This document shows positions 26,363 through 37,058 of a stretch of DNA of 64,000 nucleotides, piece after piece. The stretch is from contig NZ_JALPRJ010000009.1 of the NCBI RefSeq assembly GCF_030464885.1, forward strand, positions 1 through 64,000, given 5' to 3'. The notes beneath the pieces were generated by a model, which did not search any database, was not told the DNA's origin, and saw only the letters and a program-made list of their open reading frames with translations. A program made the position numbers and the translations under genes. Every line of letters begins with the position of its first letter. Position 1 is the stretch's first letter. This DNA is from Caballeronia sp. SEWSISQ10-4 2. Lineage in GTDB: Bacteria; Pseudomonadota; Gammaproteobacteria; Burkholderiales; Burkholderiaceae.

Positions 26363-27892
26363 CTACAGAGACTTTCGCAAGTTCACTGCCGGGATTTTCA
26401 GGGCTTCGCGATATTTGGCCACCGTGCGGCGCGCCACCACGAATCCCTGTTCTGCCAGCAACTCTGCGATGCGGCTGTCTGAAAGAGGAGATTTTGAGTC
26501 TTCGGCTCCTATCAGTTGCTTGATGAGTGCCCGGATCGCCGTTGACGATGCCGCGCCACCCGTGTCAGTTGAAACGTGCGATCCGAAGAAGTACTTAAAT
26601 TCAAGCGTCCCGAATGGGGTCAGCATGTACTTACCGGTTGTCACACGTGAGACAGTGGATTCGTGTAAACCCAGCGTATCAGCAATCTCCCTCAAAACCA
26701 AGGGCCGCATTGCAATTTCGCCGTGCGCAAAAAAGTTCTTCTGACGCTCCACAATGGCTTGTGCAACGCGAAGAATCGTCTCGAATCTTTGTTGAATATT
26801 CTTGATCAGCCAGCGCGCTTCCTGAAGCTGCTGGCGCAACGAACCGCTGCCCGGATCGCCTCGATTGTTGCGCAAAATATTCGCATAGAGGTGATTGATG
26901 CGAAGCCGCGGCACGATTTCCGGATTCAATTCTGCCGTCCAGCCACTGGACATCTTGCGCACCAGGATGTCGGGGACGACGTAATCCGCCTCGCTCTTGC
27001 CGAACGCGGCGCCCGGAAACGGTTCCAGCGAACGGATCAGCAAATGGGCATCCCGCAGTGCGTCATCGGTGGCCTTGAGCTGCTTGCGCAAACGCGTGAA
27101 ATCCCGCGCCGCCAGCAGCTCCAGATGGTGCATCACAATATCAAGCGCCAGTGTGCGAATAGGCGATGGCTCGAGCCGCAATAACTGCAGCTTCAGGCAT
27201 TCGGACGCCGACCGGCCACCCACCCCAGGCGGATCGAAACTCTGCAGCAGCGCGAGCGCCGCGCTCAATTCGTCGACATCGACTTCGAGCTCGTCGGGCA
27301 AATCCGCCTTCACTTCCTCGAGCGACGACGTGAGATAACCGTCTTCGTCGAGCGATTCGATCAGGAACGTGATCAGCGCGCGATCGCGCTGATTCGCCTT
27401 CGTCATGCGCAGTTGCGACGTCAGGTGATCGCGCAGCGTAGTGGTGGATTCGTGGATTTGCAGCGGCGGCAGATCGTCGTCGTCCGAGCCGCTATTCGAG
27501 CGGCCGTAGTCTTCCAGATTCCACGAACTCGAATCCGGCCCGTTGTCTGACGAACTCAATCCGTTGTATTCGTCTACACCCTGAGGCTCGCCGCTTTCGG
27601 AGCGGTCGGTCGTGGTCGTGCTACTGCTGCTGCTCGACGATGTGCCGTTGCTCATCATCGGGTCGGGCGCGTTCACCGACGCCCCCGACGTGATCAGCGA
27701 GCCGTCCGCTGCTACGCGCAACGGACTGGTGGTCCAGTCGTCCTCGTTTTCGAGCAGCGGATTTTGCGCGACAGCCATCGCGACTTCCTGCTGCAATTCG
27801 AGCGTCGACAGCTGAAGCAGCCGGATGGACTGCTGCAGTTGTGGGGTCAGCGCAAGATGCTGCGACAGGCGAAGTTGGAGGCTAGCTTTCAT
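26363..27892 (-). CDS. rpoN: RNA polymerase sigma-54 factor RpoN
   Basis: RpoN directs enhancer-dependent transcription. The 509-residue protein has region I ([32 protein letters not shown], residues 5-36), a variable acidic and Ser/Thr-rich region II (about 60-150, including a six-residue poly-serine run), the core-binding domain, the helix-turn-helix [15 protein letters not shown] and the RpoN box [10 protein letters not shown] at residues 487-496. It is downstream of lptB and upstream of hpf, the standard arrangement. A hairpin at 27963-27985 separates it from lptB. Confidence 0.97.
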   Translation of the reverse strand: MKASLQLRLSQHLALTPQLQQSIRLLQLSTLELQQEVAMAVAQNPLLENEDDWTTSPLRVAADGSLITSGASVNAPDPMMSNGTSSSSSSSTTTTDRSESGEPQGVDEYNGLSSSDNGPDSSSWNLEDYGRSNSGSDDDDLPPLQIHESTTTLRDHLTSQLRMTKANQRDRALITFLIESLDEDGYLTSSLEEVKADLPDELEVDVDELSAALALLQSFDPPGVGGRSASECLKLQLLRLEPSPIRTLALDIVMHHLELLAARDFTRLRKQLKATDDALRDAHLLIRSLEPFPGAAFGKSEADYVVPDILVRKMSSGWTAELNPEIVPRLRINHLYANILRNNRGDPGSGSLRQQLQEARWLIKNIQQRFETILRVAQAIVERQKNFFAHGEIAMRPLVLREIADTLGLHESTVSRVTTGKYMLTPFGTLEFKYFFGSHVSTDTGGAASSTAIRALIKQLIGAEDSKSPLSDSRIAELLAEQGFVVARRTVAKYREALKIPAVNLRKSL

Positions 27893-27962
27893 GGCAAGGT
27901 TTTAATCATTGTAGAGAGTTTGCCACGGGCGCGACACCTCGCGGGGATCGACCAAAAACAAG

Positions 27963-27985
27963 CGTGCCGCCTCGCGGGCGGCACG
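27963..27985 (-). terminator. Hairpin between lptB and rpoN
   Basis: A GC-rich stem (CGTGCCGCC against GGCGGCACG) is followed on the minus strand by CTTGTTTTT. It could reduce read-through from the LPS genes into rpoN. Confidence 0.4.
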
Positions 27986-28057
27986 TACGATTTGCTGGCG
28001 GCGCGGGATGCCGCCCACAGCGGTATTGCAAGGGCTGCCGGGCGTTGATCCCTGCGC

Positions 28058-28840
28058 TTACATGCGGAAATGTTCGCCGAGATAGACGCGCCGCACGCTC
28101 TCATTTTCGATAATGTCACTCGGCGCGCCTGCTGCGAGCACGCTGCCGTCGCTGATGATGTACGCGTGGTCGCAGATGCCGAGCGTCTCGCGCACGTTGT
28201 GGTCCGTAATCAGCACGCCAATGTTGCGCTGCTTCAGGAATTTCACAATCTTCTGGATTTCCAGCACGGCGATCGGATCGACGCCGGCGAACGGTTCGTC
28301 CAGCAGGATAAACGCCGGATTGGTCGCGAGTGCACGGGCAATTTCCACGCGCCGCCGTTCGCCGCCCGAAAGCGACAACGCCGGGTTTTCACGCAAATGC
28401 GCGATCTGAAGTTCGTCGAGCAACGCTTCCGCGCGGTCCGTGATGGCCTGTTTGGAGAGCGGTTTTTCGCTCTCGTCCGTTTGCAGTTCAAGCACGGCGC
28501 GAATGTTCTGCTCGACGGTGAGCTTGCGGAACACGGACGCTTCCTGCGGCAGATATGAAAGTCCGAGACGCGCGCGCTTGTGAATGGGCAGCAGGCTGAT
28601 GGAGGTGCCGTCGAGCAGGATTTCGCCTGCATCGAGGGGCACCAGCCCGACGATCATATAAAAGGACGTGGTCTTGCCCGCGCCGTTCGGCCCTAGCAGC
28701 CCGACCACTTCGCCGCTTTTCACGTCGAGCGAGACGTCTTTCACGACCGTGCGCGAGCCGTAGCGTTTCTTCAGGTTGCGGACGGTGAGCGAACTGCTCG
28801 TGCCGGCCGGCTTGCGATGGGGCATGGCGGGCGAATTCAC
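28058..28840 (-). CDS. lptB: LPS export ABC transporter ATP-binding protein LptB
   Basis: LptB powers extraction of LPS from the inner membrane with LptFG. The 260-residue ATPase has [15 protein letters not shown] (Walker A), the Q-loop, [15 protein letters not shown] (ABC signature), [15 protein letters not shown] (Walker B) and the switch His in LITDHNVRE. The GTG at 28840 overlaps the lptA stop (GTGA), so translation is coupled. It follows lptC-lptA and precedes rpoN. Confidence 0.97.
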   Translation of the reverse strand: MNSPAMPHRKPAGTSSSLTVRNLKKRYGSRTVVKDVSLDVKSGEVVGLLGPNGAGKTTSFYMIVGLVPLDAGEILLDGTSISLLPIHKRARLGLSYLPQEASVFRKLTVEQNIRAVLELQTDESEKPLSKQAITDRAEALLDELQIAHLRENPALSLSGGERRRVEIARALATNPAFILLDEPFAGVDPIAVLEIQKIVKFLKQRNIGVLITDHNVRETLGICDHAYIISDGSVLAAGAPSDIIENESVRRVYLGEHFRM

Positions 28841-29535
28841 GGCTGCTGCGTTCCTTGCATCTTGTTGGACGGCGTCAGGGTGGCCGGTGCGCCTGTCAGC
28901 GGTGCGGCGCCGCCGTTACGCGGCGCGAGCATGGCCCGTACGCGGCCGGTCGGGTTGCCTGGACCGGCAACGTCCGGCCCGGCTTTCGCCGTATAGAAGT
29001 CTTTCTGGCCGTCGTACGTGATTACACTGCCGTGCACTTCGTCCTGAATCGTGGTGAGACCGACCAGGCGGCGCACGACGGCACGCGTGGTCAGCGTGGT
29101 GAGATCCTGTTTGCCGTCGTAGTCGATCCGCACGGCATTGCCTTCGATATATTCGTCGAGGCCATCGCGTTTCTGGCGGAAATACGAGAGGTTGCCGCCG
29201 GTAGACGTGCCGGTTGCGTACTGGTACCCCTGCGGATCCTGGGTCACGTCCACACGATCCGCCCGGATGATGATCGTGCCTTTGGTCGCGACTACGTGGC
29301 CCGTGAAGATGTTGACCTGCTTCAGGTCGTCATAGGTCATGTTGTCCGCTTCAATATTCAGCGGCTTGTCGTTGTCGGCGCGTTCGGCGTGCGCGGCGGG
29401 CGCAAAGGCCGCCAGCGGCAACGCCACGCAGGTTGCCGCGATCCCGAATTGCACGATGCGTGCGGCGCGGCGCAAAAATGCAGCGCGCGCTGCGCGCAGA
29501 CGGCCGGATTCGGGTCGGAGAAACGGTTTGTTCAT
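28837..29535 (-). CDS. lptA: LPS transport periplasmic bridge protein LptA
   Basis: LptA forms the jellyroll filament that carries LPS across the periplasm. The 232-residue protein has a signal peptide (hydrophobic start, cleavage near AAHA) and the OstA-like beta repeats: [35 protein letters not shown] strands and [10 protein letters not shown]. It lies between lptC and lptB, overlapping lptB by four bases. The C-terminal tail is Pro/Ala-rich and not part of the fold. Confidence 0.94.
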   Translation of the reverse strand: MNKPFLRPESGRLRAARAAFLRRAARIVQFGIAATCVALPLAAFAPAAHAERADNDKPLNIEADNMTYDDLKQVNIFTGHVVATKGTIIIRADRVDVTQDPQGYQYATGTSTGGNLSYFRQKRDGLDEYIEGNAVRIDYDGKQDLTTLTTRAVVRRLVGLTTIQDEVHGSVITYDGQKDFYTAKAGPDVAGPGNPTGRVRAMLAPRNGGAAPLTGAPATLTPSNKMQGTQQP

Positions 29536-29583
29536 GCAGTCACACTTGAATGGAATAAGCGCAATTCGTCGGAACTGCCGGGG

Positions 29584-30183
29584 TTATTTGGACGAGGTGC
29601 CGAGGGTGTCGGACGCGGCGATCTGGCCGCGCACCTGTCCATAGAGCTTCATTACCCGGGTCGCGTTGTTGTAGTTCATGCCGTTGCCCGTCATCACCGA
29701 CGGACCGCGCTGAAGTTTAACCGGCTTTTCCGTTTCGATGACATCGTCGTTCACAAGGATGCGAAAGTGCTCCGAATCCGCCGTCATCTGCGGGTCGCCA
29801 TAACCGGCCACGCGCAGAATGTGAGCGTTTTCGTACAAGTCGACGATCGAGACGTCGCCGTTCACCGTACCGCGCTCGGACGTAGCCGTGACCGTTGGAC
29901 GGAGCGGCTGGAACATGCGCATCGCGGGTTTCGTGAGATCGCTGTTTTCGTCGTCTTCGTAATGCACCATCGAAATCGCGGTCAGGCGATATTGCGTCGT
30001 GCCGGTGGTGTCGAGTTCGGAGACCGAGAAATTACTCGCGAAATAGTCGGGCGCGTGCTCTTTCGCACGCTCCGGCGTCTGTGCCGGCGGCAGCGTAGCC
30101 TGCAGCAGCCAGTAGGTGATGCCCGCTAGCGCGGCCATCGCGACCAGCGGCAGCGCTGAAGTCAGTTTGGTGGGACGTGCCAT
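29584..30183 (-). CDS. lptC: LPS export protein LptC
   Basis: LptC is a single-pass bitopic inner-membrane protein that passes LPS from LptBFG to LptA. The 199-residue protein has an N-terminal membrane helix (PLVAMAALAGITYWLLQ) and a periplasmic beta domain with a LDTTGTTQYRLTAISMVHYEDDENS segment and VTATSERGTVN. It follows kdsC after five bases and precedes lptA by 48. Confidence 0.93.
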   Translation of the reverse strand: MARPTKLTSALPLVAMAALAGITYWLLQATLPPAQTPERAKEHAPDYFASNFSVSELDTTGTTQYRLTAISMVHYEDDENSDLTKPAMRMFQPLRPTVTATSERGTVNGDVSIVDLYENAHILRVAGYGDPQMTADSEHFRILVNDDVIETEKPVKLQRGPSVMTGNGMNYNNATRVMKLYGQVRGQIAASDTLGTSSK

Positions 30184-30188
30184 GGGGT

Positions 30189-30737
30189 TCAGGCTCCGAT
30201 AGCCGTGGCAAGCAGGCCGTCGTAGCGATTCTGGGCGCGCAGGATGGTGTCGCAGACTTCACGCACCGCGCCTTCGCCGCCGCGTTTGGTCGTGACGACA
30301 TGCACGCGTTGCAGCACTTCCTCATGCGCGTTGGCGGGCGCTGCGGCAAAGCCGCACAACCGCATCACGGCGAGATCGGGCCAGTCGTCACCCATGTAGC
30401 CGCAGTCGGTGGCCGGGATAGCCGTGGTTTTCAGCAATTCGGCGAGCGCAATGGTTTTGTCGGCGACGCCTTGATGCAGGTGGGTAATGCCCAGTTCACG
30501 CGCCCGCGCCGCGACGATGCCGGAGTTGCGCCCGGTGATGATCGCCGTCTGCACGCCCGCCGCTTGCAGCATTTTCACGCCGTGGCCATCGAGCGAGTTA
30601 AAGGACTTCATGGCGTCGCCGTCGGCGGTAAAAAACAGGCTGCCGTCGGTAAACACACCGTCGATATCGAAAATCATCAGCTTCACGCGGCTCGCGCGGT
30701 CGTTCGCTTCGTCCGGCGTGGCAGACTTGTTCGACAT
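30189..30737 (-). CDS. kdsC: 3-deoxy-D-manno-octulosonate 8-phosphate phosphatase KdsC
   Basis: KdsC is a HAD-type hydrolase that releases Kdo from Kdo 8-phosphate. The 182-residue protein has the nucleophile motif LMIFDIDGVFTDG near residues 20-32, the lysine/threonine motif AIITGRNSG, and the third motif CGYMGDDWPDLAVM. Start ATG overlaps the kdsD stop (TGATG). It is next to kdsD, the gene for the isomerase that supplies arabinose 5-phosphate. Confidence 0.96.
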   Translation of the reverse strand: MSNKSATPDEANDRASRVKLMIFDIDGVFTDGSLFFTADGDAMKSFNSLDGHGVKMLQAAGVQTAIITGRNSGIVAARARELGITHLHQGVADKTIALAELLKTTAIPATDCGYMGDDWPDLAVMRLCGFAAAPANAHEEVLQRVHVVTTKRGGEGAVREVCDTILRAQNRYDGLLATAIGA

Positions 30738-31720
30738 CAGATTACCTTCTTGGAAAAGAGGTCGTGCATGTTCAGGGCGCCGATCAGGATCGCGTTTTCA
30801 TCGACGACCAGCATCTGATTGATGCGATAACGCTCCATCAGTTCCACCGCTTCCACCGCCAGATGGTCCGGGCCGATCGTGCGCGGATTACGTGTCATGA
30901 CCTCGATCAGTGGCAACGCGCGGAAATCGCCGTCGCGCTGAAGGACGCGGCGCAGGTCGCCGTCGGTGAAGATGCCTTCCACGTGACGCTTTTCATTGAC
31001 CACGGCCGTCATGCCCATGCGCTTCGCGGTGATCTGGAAGAGTGCGTCTGAAACGGTGGCGTCGAGCGCCACTTCCGGTATTTCCGGCCCGACCCGCATC
31101 ACGTCGCGTACGTAAGTGAGCAGGCGCCGGCCGAGTGCGCCGCCCGGATGCGAGCGCGCAAAGTCCTCGGGACCGAAACCCCGGGCGTCGAGCACGGCGA
31201 CGGCAAGCGCATCGCTCAATGCGAGCACGGCGGTCGTGCTGGCCGTCGGCGAGAGATTCATCGGGCAGGCTTCTTTATCGACGTGCGCATTCAGATGCAC
31301 GTCGGCCAGTTTGGCGAGGCTCGATTCCGGCCGTCCGGTAATGGCGATCAGTTTTGCCCCGAGGCGCTTGATGATCGGCAAAATGGCGACGAGTTCAGAG
31401 GTTTCGCCTGAGTTCGACAACGCGATGAACACGTCGTCGGCGGTCACCATGCCGAGATCGCCGTGACTTGCTTCGGCGGGGTGAACAAAGAAACCCGGCG
31501 TGCCGGTGCTCGCGAGCGTAGCCGCAAATTTGCGGGCGATATGCCCGGATTTACCGATGCCCGACACCACCACGCGGCCCTTGCATCCCAGCAGGAATTC
31601 GACGGCGCCGGTGAAGTTGTCGTCGAGTTGCGCGGACAGGCCGCGCACTGCGTCGGCTTCAATTTCGAGCACGGTGCGAGCCAGCGCGAGTGCCCGGTCG
31701 CCATTGATTTTCGCTATCAT
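30737..31720 (-). CDS. kdsD: D-arabinose 5-phosphate isomerase KdsD
   Basis: KdsD converts ribulose 5-phosphate to arabinose 5-phosphate for Kdo synthesis. The 327-residue protein has a SIS domain (VVSGIGKSGHIARKFAATLASTGTPGFFVHPAEASHGDLG) and two CBS domains in the C-terminal third (EVALDATVSDALFQITAKRMGMTAVV and the second ending in INQMLVVDENAILIGAL). The ATG at 31720 is the family start; the frame is open to 31762. First gene of the kdsD-kdsC-lptCAB-rpoN series. Confidence 0.96.
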   Translation of the reverse strand: MIAKINGDRALALARTVLEIEADAVRGLSAQLDDNFTGAVEFLLGCKGRVVVSGIGKSGHIARKFAATLASTGTPGFFVHPAEASHGDLGMVTADDVFIALSNSGETSELVAILPIIKRLGAKLIAITGRPESSLAKLADVHLNAHVDKEACPMNLSPTASTTAVLALSDALAVAVLDARGFGPEDFARSHPGGALGRRLLTYVRDVMRVGPEIPEVALDATVSDALFQITAKRMGMTAVVNEKRHVEGIFTDGDLRRVLQRDGDFRALPLIEVMTRNPRTIGPDHLAVEAVELMERYRINQMLVVDENAILIGALNMHDLFSKKVI

Positions 31721-31901
31721 GCGCGAAGTATAACAAAGGCATATTTGCGCCGCGCCGGACACCGGGCGGCCTGCAGCCGCTCATCCGCCCCCGAAAGGCC
31801 GTGTGTTTTGTTGCGCGCAACGCCCGCGCGCGTTAAAAAACACAAGATCCGGATGTGCTCCCCCGAGCCACCATCCGCCGACAAACGAGGACGCTAGACG
31901 G

Positions 31902-33902
31902 ATGACTTCCCCGCTTGAAATGACGTTGCTGTTGCTGCTGTGTTCAGTGGCAGGGGTCGTCGTATTTCGTTTTTTCAACCTACCGCCCATGTTGGGTTAT
32001 CTGGCGGTCGGAATCATTGTCGGGCCGCACGCTGCGGGCATCGCGCCGGATAGCGAACGCGCGCAGCATCTGGCTGAATTCGGCGTTGTCTTCCTGATGT
32101 TTTCGATCGGGCTCGAGTTCTCGTTATCGAAATTGCGTTCGATGCGCCGGATTGTGTTCGGCCTCGGGGCGAGTCAGGTGGCCGGGACGATTGCGCTGGC
32201 GCTGTTGTTCGGGTGGATCGCGAACTTCTGGACCGATATGTCGTGGGAGGCGAGCATCGCGCTGGGCGGCGCGTTGTCGATGTCGTCCACCGCCATCGTT
32301 TCGAAAATGCTTGCTGAGCGGCTCGAACTGGAATCCGAGCATGGCCGCAATATCTTCGGCGTGCTGCTGTTCCAGGACTTGGCCGTGGTGCCGCTGCTGA
32401 TCATCATTGCCGCGTTCGGCAACGGCAATTCGAAGGAGTTGGCGTTCTGGCTGGTGCTCGCAGCAGTGAAGATCGTGGTCGCGTTGACGGTGCTGCTGTT
32501 CATCGGCCAGAAGTTCATGACGCGCTGGTTCAATATTGTCGCGCGCCGGCGCTCGCAAGAACTCTTCATGCTGAACCTGCTGCTGGTCACGCTGGGCGCG
32601 GCGTTCATCACCGATAAATTTGGCCTGTCGCTTGCGCTCGGCGCGTTTATCGCGGGCATGCTGATCGCGGAAACGCCGTATCGGCATCAGGTGGAAGAGG
32701 ACATCAAGCCGTTCCGCGACGTGCTGCTCGGCCTGTTTTTCGTGACTACGGGCATGCTGCTGAATCCGCGCGTGATCTGGGAACATCCGTTTCTCGTCGC
32801 GTCGTTTTTCTTCCTGCCGATCCTGCTGAAAGCCGTGATGATTACCGGTCTCGCACGGTTGTTCGGCTCGCCGCCGGGCGTGGCGATGCGCACCGGCCTC
32901 AACCTCGCCCAGGCCGGCGAATTCGGTTTCGTGCTGCTGAACCTGATCCTCGATAAACATCTGGTCGAGCCGGTTCTGCTGCAAGCCATCCTTTCGTCGA
33001 TGCTGCTCTCCATGCTCGCCGCGCCGTTCATCATCCAGAACGCCGACCGGATCGTGCTGCGGCTTTCATCGACGGAATGGCTGCGGCAGTCGTTGCAAAT
33101 GACCCGCATCGCGACGCAAAGCATCAAGCAGAGCGGTCACGTGATCATCTGTGGCTACGGCCGCGCCGGGCAGAATCTGGCGCGCATGCTGGAGCACGAA
33201 GGGTTGTCGTATGTGGCGCTTGACCTGGACCCCGATCGCGTGGCGGCCGCGGCGGCGGCGGGTGAGAGCGTGGTGTACGGCGACGCGGGGCGGCGCGAGG
33301 CGCTGGTCGCGGCCGGCATACATCGGGCGGCCACGATCGCGATCACCTTCGCGAACACGCCGTCCGCGTTGCGCGTGCTGCATAGCATCCATGAACTCGA
33401 GCCTACGCTGCCCACTATCGTGCGCACCGTCGATGACGCCGATCTGGAAAAGCTGATCGCGTCGGGCGCGACGGAAGTGATTCCGGAAATCGTGGAGGGA
33501 AGCTTGATGCTAGCGTCGCACACGCTCGTGCTGATGGGCGTGCCGATGCGGCGCGTCGTCCGGCGCGTGGAAGAAATGCGCGACGAGCGTTACAGCATGC
33601 TGCGAGGTTATTTTCACGGCGCGGACGAAGACGACGATGAGCGTCGCGAGCAGGTCCGGCTACAATCGGTTCCCGTCGACGAAAACGCTGACGCGGTCGG
33701 CCGAACGCTCGACGAACTTGGGCTGGTCGGCGACGGCGTGGAGGTGACGGCGATCCGCCGGCACGGGATTCGCGGCGTGCAGCCCGATCCCGACACCAAG
33801 CTGCGTGCGAGCGACATTGTGGTGCTGCGCGGTTTGCCCGAAGCGCTGCAGCAGGCGGAAGAACGGCTGTCGCGCAATCGCCGTGCGGGCGCGGTAGCCT
33901 GA
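31902..33902 (+). CDS. Kef-type potassium/proton antiporter (CPA2 family) with TrkA-N and TrkA-C domains
   Basis: The 666-residue inner-membrane protein has about 12 helices of the Na+/H+ exchanger fold ([47 protein letters not shown]). A cytoplasmic RCK/TrkA-N domain follows ([18 protein letters not shown], about residue 410), then a TrkA-C domain at the C-terminus. This is the KefB/KefC/YbaL layout, with K+ efflux gated by a nucleotide-binding domain. No ancillary KefF/KefG gene is nearby. The ATG at 31902 is chosen with GAGG upstream. Divergent from kdsD. Confidence 0.9.
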   Translation: MTSPLEMTLLLLLCSVAGVVVFRFFNLPPMLGYLAVGIIVGPHAAGIAPDSERAQHLAEFGVVFLMFSIGLEFSLSKLRSMRRIVFGLGASQVAGTIALALLFGWIANFWTDMSWEASIALGGALSMSSTAIVSKMLAERLELESEHGRNIFGVLLFQDLAVVPLLIIIAAFGNGNSKELAFWLVLAAVKIVVALTVLLFIGQKFMTRWFNIVARRRSQELFMLNLLLVTLGAAFITDKFGLSLALGAFIAGMLIAETPYRHQVEEDIKPFRDVLLGLFFVTTGMLLNPRVIWEHPFLVASFFFLPILLKAVMITGLARLFGSPPGVAMRTGLNLAQAGEFGFVLLNLILDKHLVEPVLLQAILSSMLLSMLAAPFIIQNADRIVLRLSSTEWLRQSLQMTRIATQSIKQSGHVIICGYGRAGQNLARMLEHEGLSYVALDLDPDRVAAAAAAGESVVYGDAGRREALVAAGIHRAATIAITFANTPSALRVLHSIHELEPTLPTIVRTVDDADLEKLIASGATEVIPEIVEGSLMLASHTLVLMGVPMRRVVRRVEEMRDERYSMLRGYFHGADEDDDERREQVRLQSVPVDENADAVGRTLDELGLVGDGVEVTAIRRHGIRGVQPDPDTKLRASDIVVLRGLPEALQQAEERLSRNRRAGAVA

Positions 33903-33924
33903 CGTTTTCCAGGAGACATCCTTC

Positions 33925-34500
33925 ATGTCTGAGTTCGCGGTGCCCTCAATACCCAATTTATCCAATCCAGCCAGTTTTATCCGGGAGCGGATCCGCACCG
34001 TTCCGGACTGGCCGCAGCCCGGTGTGCAATTCCGCGATATCACGCCGGTTTTGCAGGACCGGCGCGCGTTGCGCACGCTGATCGATATGTTGGTGCAGCG
34101 CTATATAGATGCGCGAATCGATACGATCGCCGGGCTCGATGCGCGTGGTTTTATCATCGGGCCGATTCTCGCTTACGAATTGAGCCTGGGTTTCGTGCCG
34201 ATTCGCAAGAAAGGCAAGCTGCCGTTCAGGACGATCTCGCAATCCTATGAGCTCGAATATGGCAGCGCGACCGTCGAAATTCACGAAGATGCATGCAAGC
34301 CGGGCGAGCGCGTAGTGCTTGTCGACGACCTGATTGCCACCGGCGGCACGATGATGGCCGGCAAGATATTGCTCGAACGGCTCGGCGCGGTGGTCGTGGA
34401 GGGGGCGGCGATTATCGATTTGCCGGAACTGGGTGGCTCGAAACTTCTTCGCAAGTCGGGTTTGCCGCTTTTCACGGTCTGCGAATTCAGCGGCCACTAA
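33925..34500 (+). CDS. apt: Adenine phosphoribosyltransferase Apt
   Basis: Apt salvages adenine with PRPP to AMP. The 191-residue protein has [21 protein letters not shown], the [29 protein letters not shown] loop, and the PRPP-binding [14 protein letters not shown] near residue 130-143. AGGAG precedes the start. It follows the Kef-type antiporter by 22 bases and precedes a LysE-family gene. Confidence 0.97.
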   Translation: MSEFAVPSIPNLSNPASFIRERIRTVPDWPQPGVQFRDITPVLQDRRALRTLIDMLVQRYIDARIDTIAGLDARGFIIGPILAYELSLGFVPIRKKGKLPFRTISQSYELEYGSATVEIHEDACKPGERVVLVDDLIATGGTMMAGKILLERLGAVVVEGAAIIDLPELGGSKLLRKSGLPLFTVCEFSGH

Positions 34501-34521
34501 TTTCTCTGAATTCTCTGAACC

Positions 34522-35136
34522 ATGCCTAATTTCCTGTTGTTTCTCGCGGCTTCCATCGCTATTACGGTGGCGCCCGGTCCGGACAATCTGCAGGTGCTCG
34601 CGCGCGGCATTTCGCAGGGACGCGCGGCCGGGCTTGTTGCAGCACTCGGATTTGCCGCCGGGATTTCATTTCACACGACGCTCGCCGCGCTCGGGGTGGC
34701 GGCGTTACTGAAGTCGTCGCCGATGGCGTTCGAAGCGGTCAAGCTGGCCGGCGCCGCTTATCTGGTCTGGATCGGCATCAAGGCAATTCGCAGCAAAGGT
34801 TTGTCGTGCGCGCATGAGCGGCCGAGCCAGCCGCTGGCGGTGGTGTTCCGGCAAAGCGTGATCGGCAATTTGCTGAATCCGAAAGTGACGCTGTTTTTTA
34901 TCGTGTTCCTGCCGCAGTTCGTGAATCCACACGGCGGGCAAAGCGTCATGTTGCAGATGTTCGAGCTCGGCGGCGTGTTCATGCTGCAGACGGTGGCGGT
35001 GTTTTCGGTGTTTGGCGTTGCTGCCGGGATGATCGGTGCTTATTTGAAGCGGCGTCCGCGCGTGGGCGTGTGGCTTGACCGACTGGCCGGGGCGACGTTT
35101 ATCGGGCTGGGGATTCGTGTGGCGCTGAAGGATTAA
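34522..35136 (+). CDS. LysE/RhtB-family amino acid exporter
   Basis: The 204-residue inner-membrane protein has the RhtB start ITVAPGPDNLQVLARGISQGR (residues 14-34), five to six hydrophobic helices, and the conserved GNLLNPKVTLFFIVFLPQFV in the middle. These exporters move homoserine, threonine or other amino acids out of the cell. It begins 22 bases after apt. The substrate is not visible. Confidence 0.88.
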   Translation: MPNFLLFLAASIAITVAPGPDNLQVLARGISQGRAAGLVAALGFAAGISFHTTLAALGVAALLKSSPMAFEAVKLAGAAYLVWIGIKAIRSKGLSCAHERPSQPLAVVFRQSVIGNLLNPKVTLFFIVFLPQFVNPHGGQSVMLQMFELGGVFMLQTVAVFSVFGVAAGMIGAYLKRRPRVGVWLDRLAGATFIGLGIRVALKD

Positions 35137-35139
35137 GAA

Positions 35140-35207
35140 GGGGTTTTCGTTCGCACTAACCGACCCAGGCCACCCGCAGTCAGAACCCCGAGTGCGAACG
35201 AAACCCC
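35140..35207. repeat. Long inverted repeat after the RhtB-type gene
   Basis: A 17-bp arm (35140-35156) pairs with a 17-bp arm (35191-35207), with one mismatch or bulge at most and a 34-base loop. It lies between the exporter stop and the Nudix gene. It may work as a terminator for the exporter transcript, though it lacks a U-run; it could also be a remnant repeat. Confidence 0.55.
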
Positions 35208-35244
35208 CTGTACAATTTCCGGCTTTCCTCCGCCGGAGCCTTCC

Positions 35245-36090
35245 ATGACCTTGCCTGCCATCGTTGCCGCACGTCGTTTCGATGCGTCGGCGCACTTGCC
35301 GTTTTATATCGGAAGCGAGCGGGTCGGCTGGATTCGCCGTACTGACGCCCCCGCGCTGCAATCATGGCCGGATGTGTTTCGCATCGATCAAACATCTATC
35401 CGTCTCGCCGATACCTTCTCCGACCTCAACGCCCGCAGCGCCGCGCTCGGCGCGGTAATCGGCATGCTGGCCGCCGATGGCCGAATCCCTGGCTGGCGCA
35501 ACGAAACCTACGCAATCCGCAATAGTTTCGAGGCCGAACCGCTAGCGTTCATTGAACGGGCAGCGTCGCGGTTCTTCGGCACAATGACGTACGCCGTGCA
35601 TCTGAACGGCATCGTGGACGCGCCCGGCCGCGCGCCGCAGCTCTGGATCGCGCGCCGCAGTGAGACAAAAGCGACCGATCCCGGCATGCTCGATAACGTG
35701 GTGGCGGGCGGTATCGGCTGGGGGATGGGGATCGAGGAAACGCTCGTGAAGGAGTGCTGGGAAGAGGCGGGCATGGCGCGGGAACTGGCAGAGAAGGCCG
35801 TACGCGGACGCTTGTTCCACGTGCTGCAATCGCTGCCCGAAGGTACGCAGGCCGAGCAGATTTACGTGTTCGATCTCGCGTTGCCCGTTGATTTTGCGCC
35901 GCGTAATCAGGATGGCGAAGTGGGCGAACATCGGCTCGCGCGCATCGATGAAGTCGCGCGCTGGATTGAAGAAGGCGCGCTCACCGTCGATGCCAGTCTG
36001 GCCACACTCGACTGCCTGCTGCGCCGTCGATGGATCGACGAAGAAGCGTGCGAAGGCATGCAGACGGTTTTCTCACCCCCCGCGCTGTGA
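35245..36090 (+). CDS. Nudix hydrolase with N-terminal DUF4743 domain
   Basis: The 281-residue protein has an N-terminal region with PFYIGSERVGWIRR and a Nudix domain from about residue 110. Its Nudix box lies around residues 153-175 (GIGWGMGIEETLVKECWEEAG, with the E-x-W/E-E core). Proteins of this layout are related to the C-terminal Nudix part of thiamine pyrophosphokinase and often act on damaged or unwanted thiamine diphosphates. It stands alone between the inverted repeat and purU. Confidence 0.85.
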   Translation: MTLPAIVAARRFDASAHLPFYIGSERVGWIRRTDAPALQSWPDVFRIDQTSIRLADTFSDLNARSAALGAVIGMLAADGRIPGWRNETYAIRNSFEAEPLAFIERAASRFFGTMTYAVHLNGIVDAPGRAPQLWIARRSETKATDPGMLDNVVAGGIGWGMGIEETLVKECWEEAGMARELAEKAVRGRLFHVLQSLPEGTQAEQIYVFDLALPVDFAPRNQDGEVGEHRLARIDEVARWIEEGALTVDASLATLDCLLRRRWIDEEACEGMQTVFSPPAL

Positions 36091-36136
36091 ACGCGAATAG
36101 ACGTTTAGTTGAAACATCTCAAAGGAGTATCGGTTC

Positions 36137-37006
36137 ATGTCGACCGAACATAGTTTTATCTTGAAGTTGTCGTGTCCGGATCGTCCCGGCATTGTCCATG
36201 CCGTGTCCGGATTCCTGTTCGATCTCGGCAGCAATATTCTCGATTCCGCGCAATTCGGCGACAGCCACACCGGCGAATTTTTCATGCGCGTGCATTTCCA
36301 GCAAGTCGGGGGAGACCCCGGTCTCGTTGCGTTGCGTAAGTCGTTCGCCACGCTCGCCGATGGATTCGGCATGAAGTGGGAACTGCACGATGCGTCCGTC
36401 AAGCCGCGGGTGATGATCATGGTGTCGAAGATCGGGCATTGCCTGAACGACTTGCTGTTCCGATATCGCACGGGACAACTCGGGATCGAGATTCCGGCGA
36501 TCGTTTCGAACCATCGGGATTTTTATCAGCTTGCCGCTAGTTACGACGTGCCGTTTCATCATCTGCCGTTGATTGCGTCGACACCGGAAGGGAAGGCTTC
36601 GCAGGAAGCTCGCGTGCTGGAAATCGTCGATCAGCACAAGATCGATCTCGTCGTGCTCGCGCGCTATATGCAGATTTTGTCGCCGGAAATGTGCGCGGCG
36701 CTCAATGGCCGGGCGATCAATATTCACCACTCGTTTTTGCCGAGCTTCAAGGGCGCGAAGCCGTATTACCAGGCGTTCGATCGCGGTGTTAAGTTGATTG
36801 GCGCTACTGCGCATTACGTGACGACGGACCTTGATGAAGGGCCGATCATCGAGCAGGAAGTGGAGCGCGTGGATCACAGCATGGCGCCGGATCAACTGAC
36901 GGCTATTGGACGCGACGTGGAATGCGTGACGCTGGCGCGCGCGGTGCGTTGGCACGTGGAGCACCGGATTGTGTTGAACGGAAGTAAGACGGTGGTATTT
37001 CGGTGA
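36137..37006 (+). CDS. purU: Formyltetrahydrofolate deformylase PurU
   Basis: PurU cleaves 10-formyl-THF to formate and THF, balancing one-carbon units. The 289-residue protein has an N-terminal ACT domain (FILKLSCPDRPGIVHAVSGFL, sensing methionine/glycine) and a formyltransferase-like domain with the catalytic HHSFLPSFKGAKPYYQAFDRGVKLIGATAHYVT and the DLDEGPIIEQ motif. AGGAG precedes the ATG. It converges with the permease gene downstream. Confidence 0.96.
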   Translation: MSTEHSFILKLSCPDRPGIVHAVSGFLFDLGSNILDSAQFGDSHTGEFFMRVHFQQVGGDPGLVALRKSFATLADGFGMKWELHDASVKPRVMIMVSKIGHCLNDLLFRYRTGQLGIEIPAIVSNHRDFYQLAASYDVPFHHLPLIASTPEGKASQEARVLEIVDQHKIDLVVLARYMQILSPEMCAALNGRAINIHHSFLPSFKGAKPYYQAFDRGVKLIGATAHYVTTDLDEGPIIEQEVERVDHSMAPDQLTAIGRDVECVTLARAVRWHVEHRIVLNGSKTVVFR

Positions 37007-37058
37007 AATCACACGCTGGCGGGTAGGGGCTTTGCAACCGACCCGCCAGTTGCCGCTC

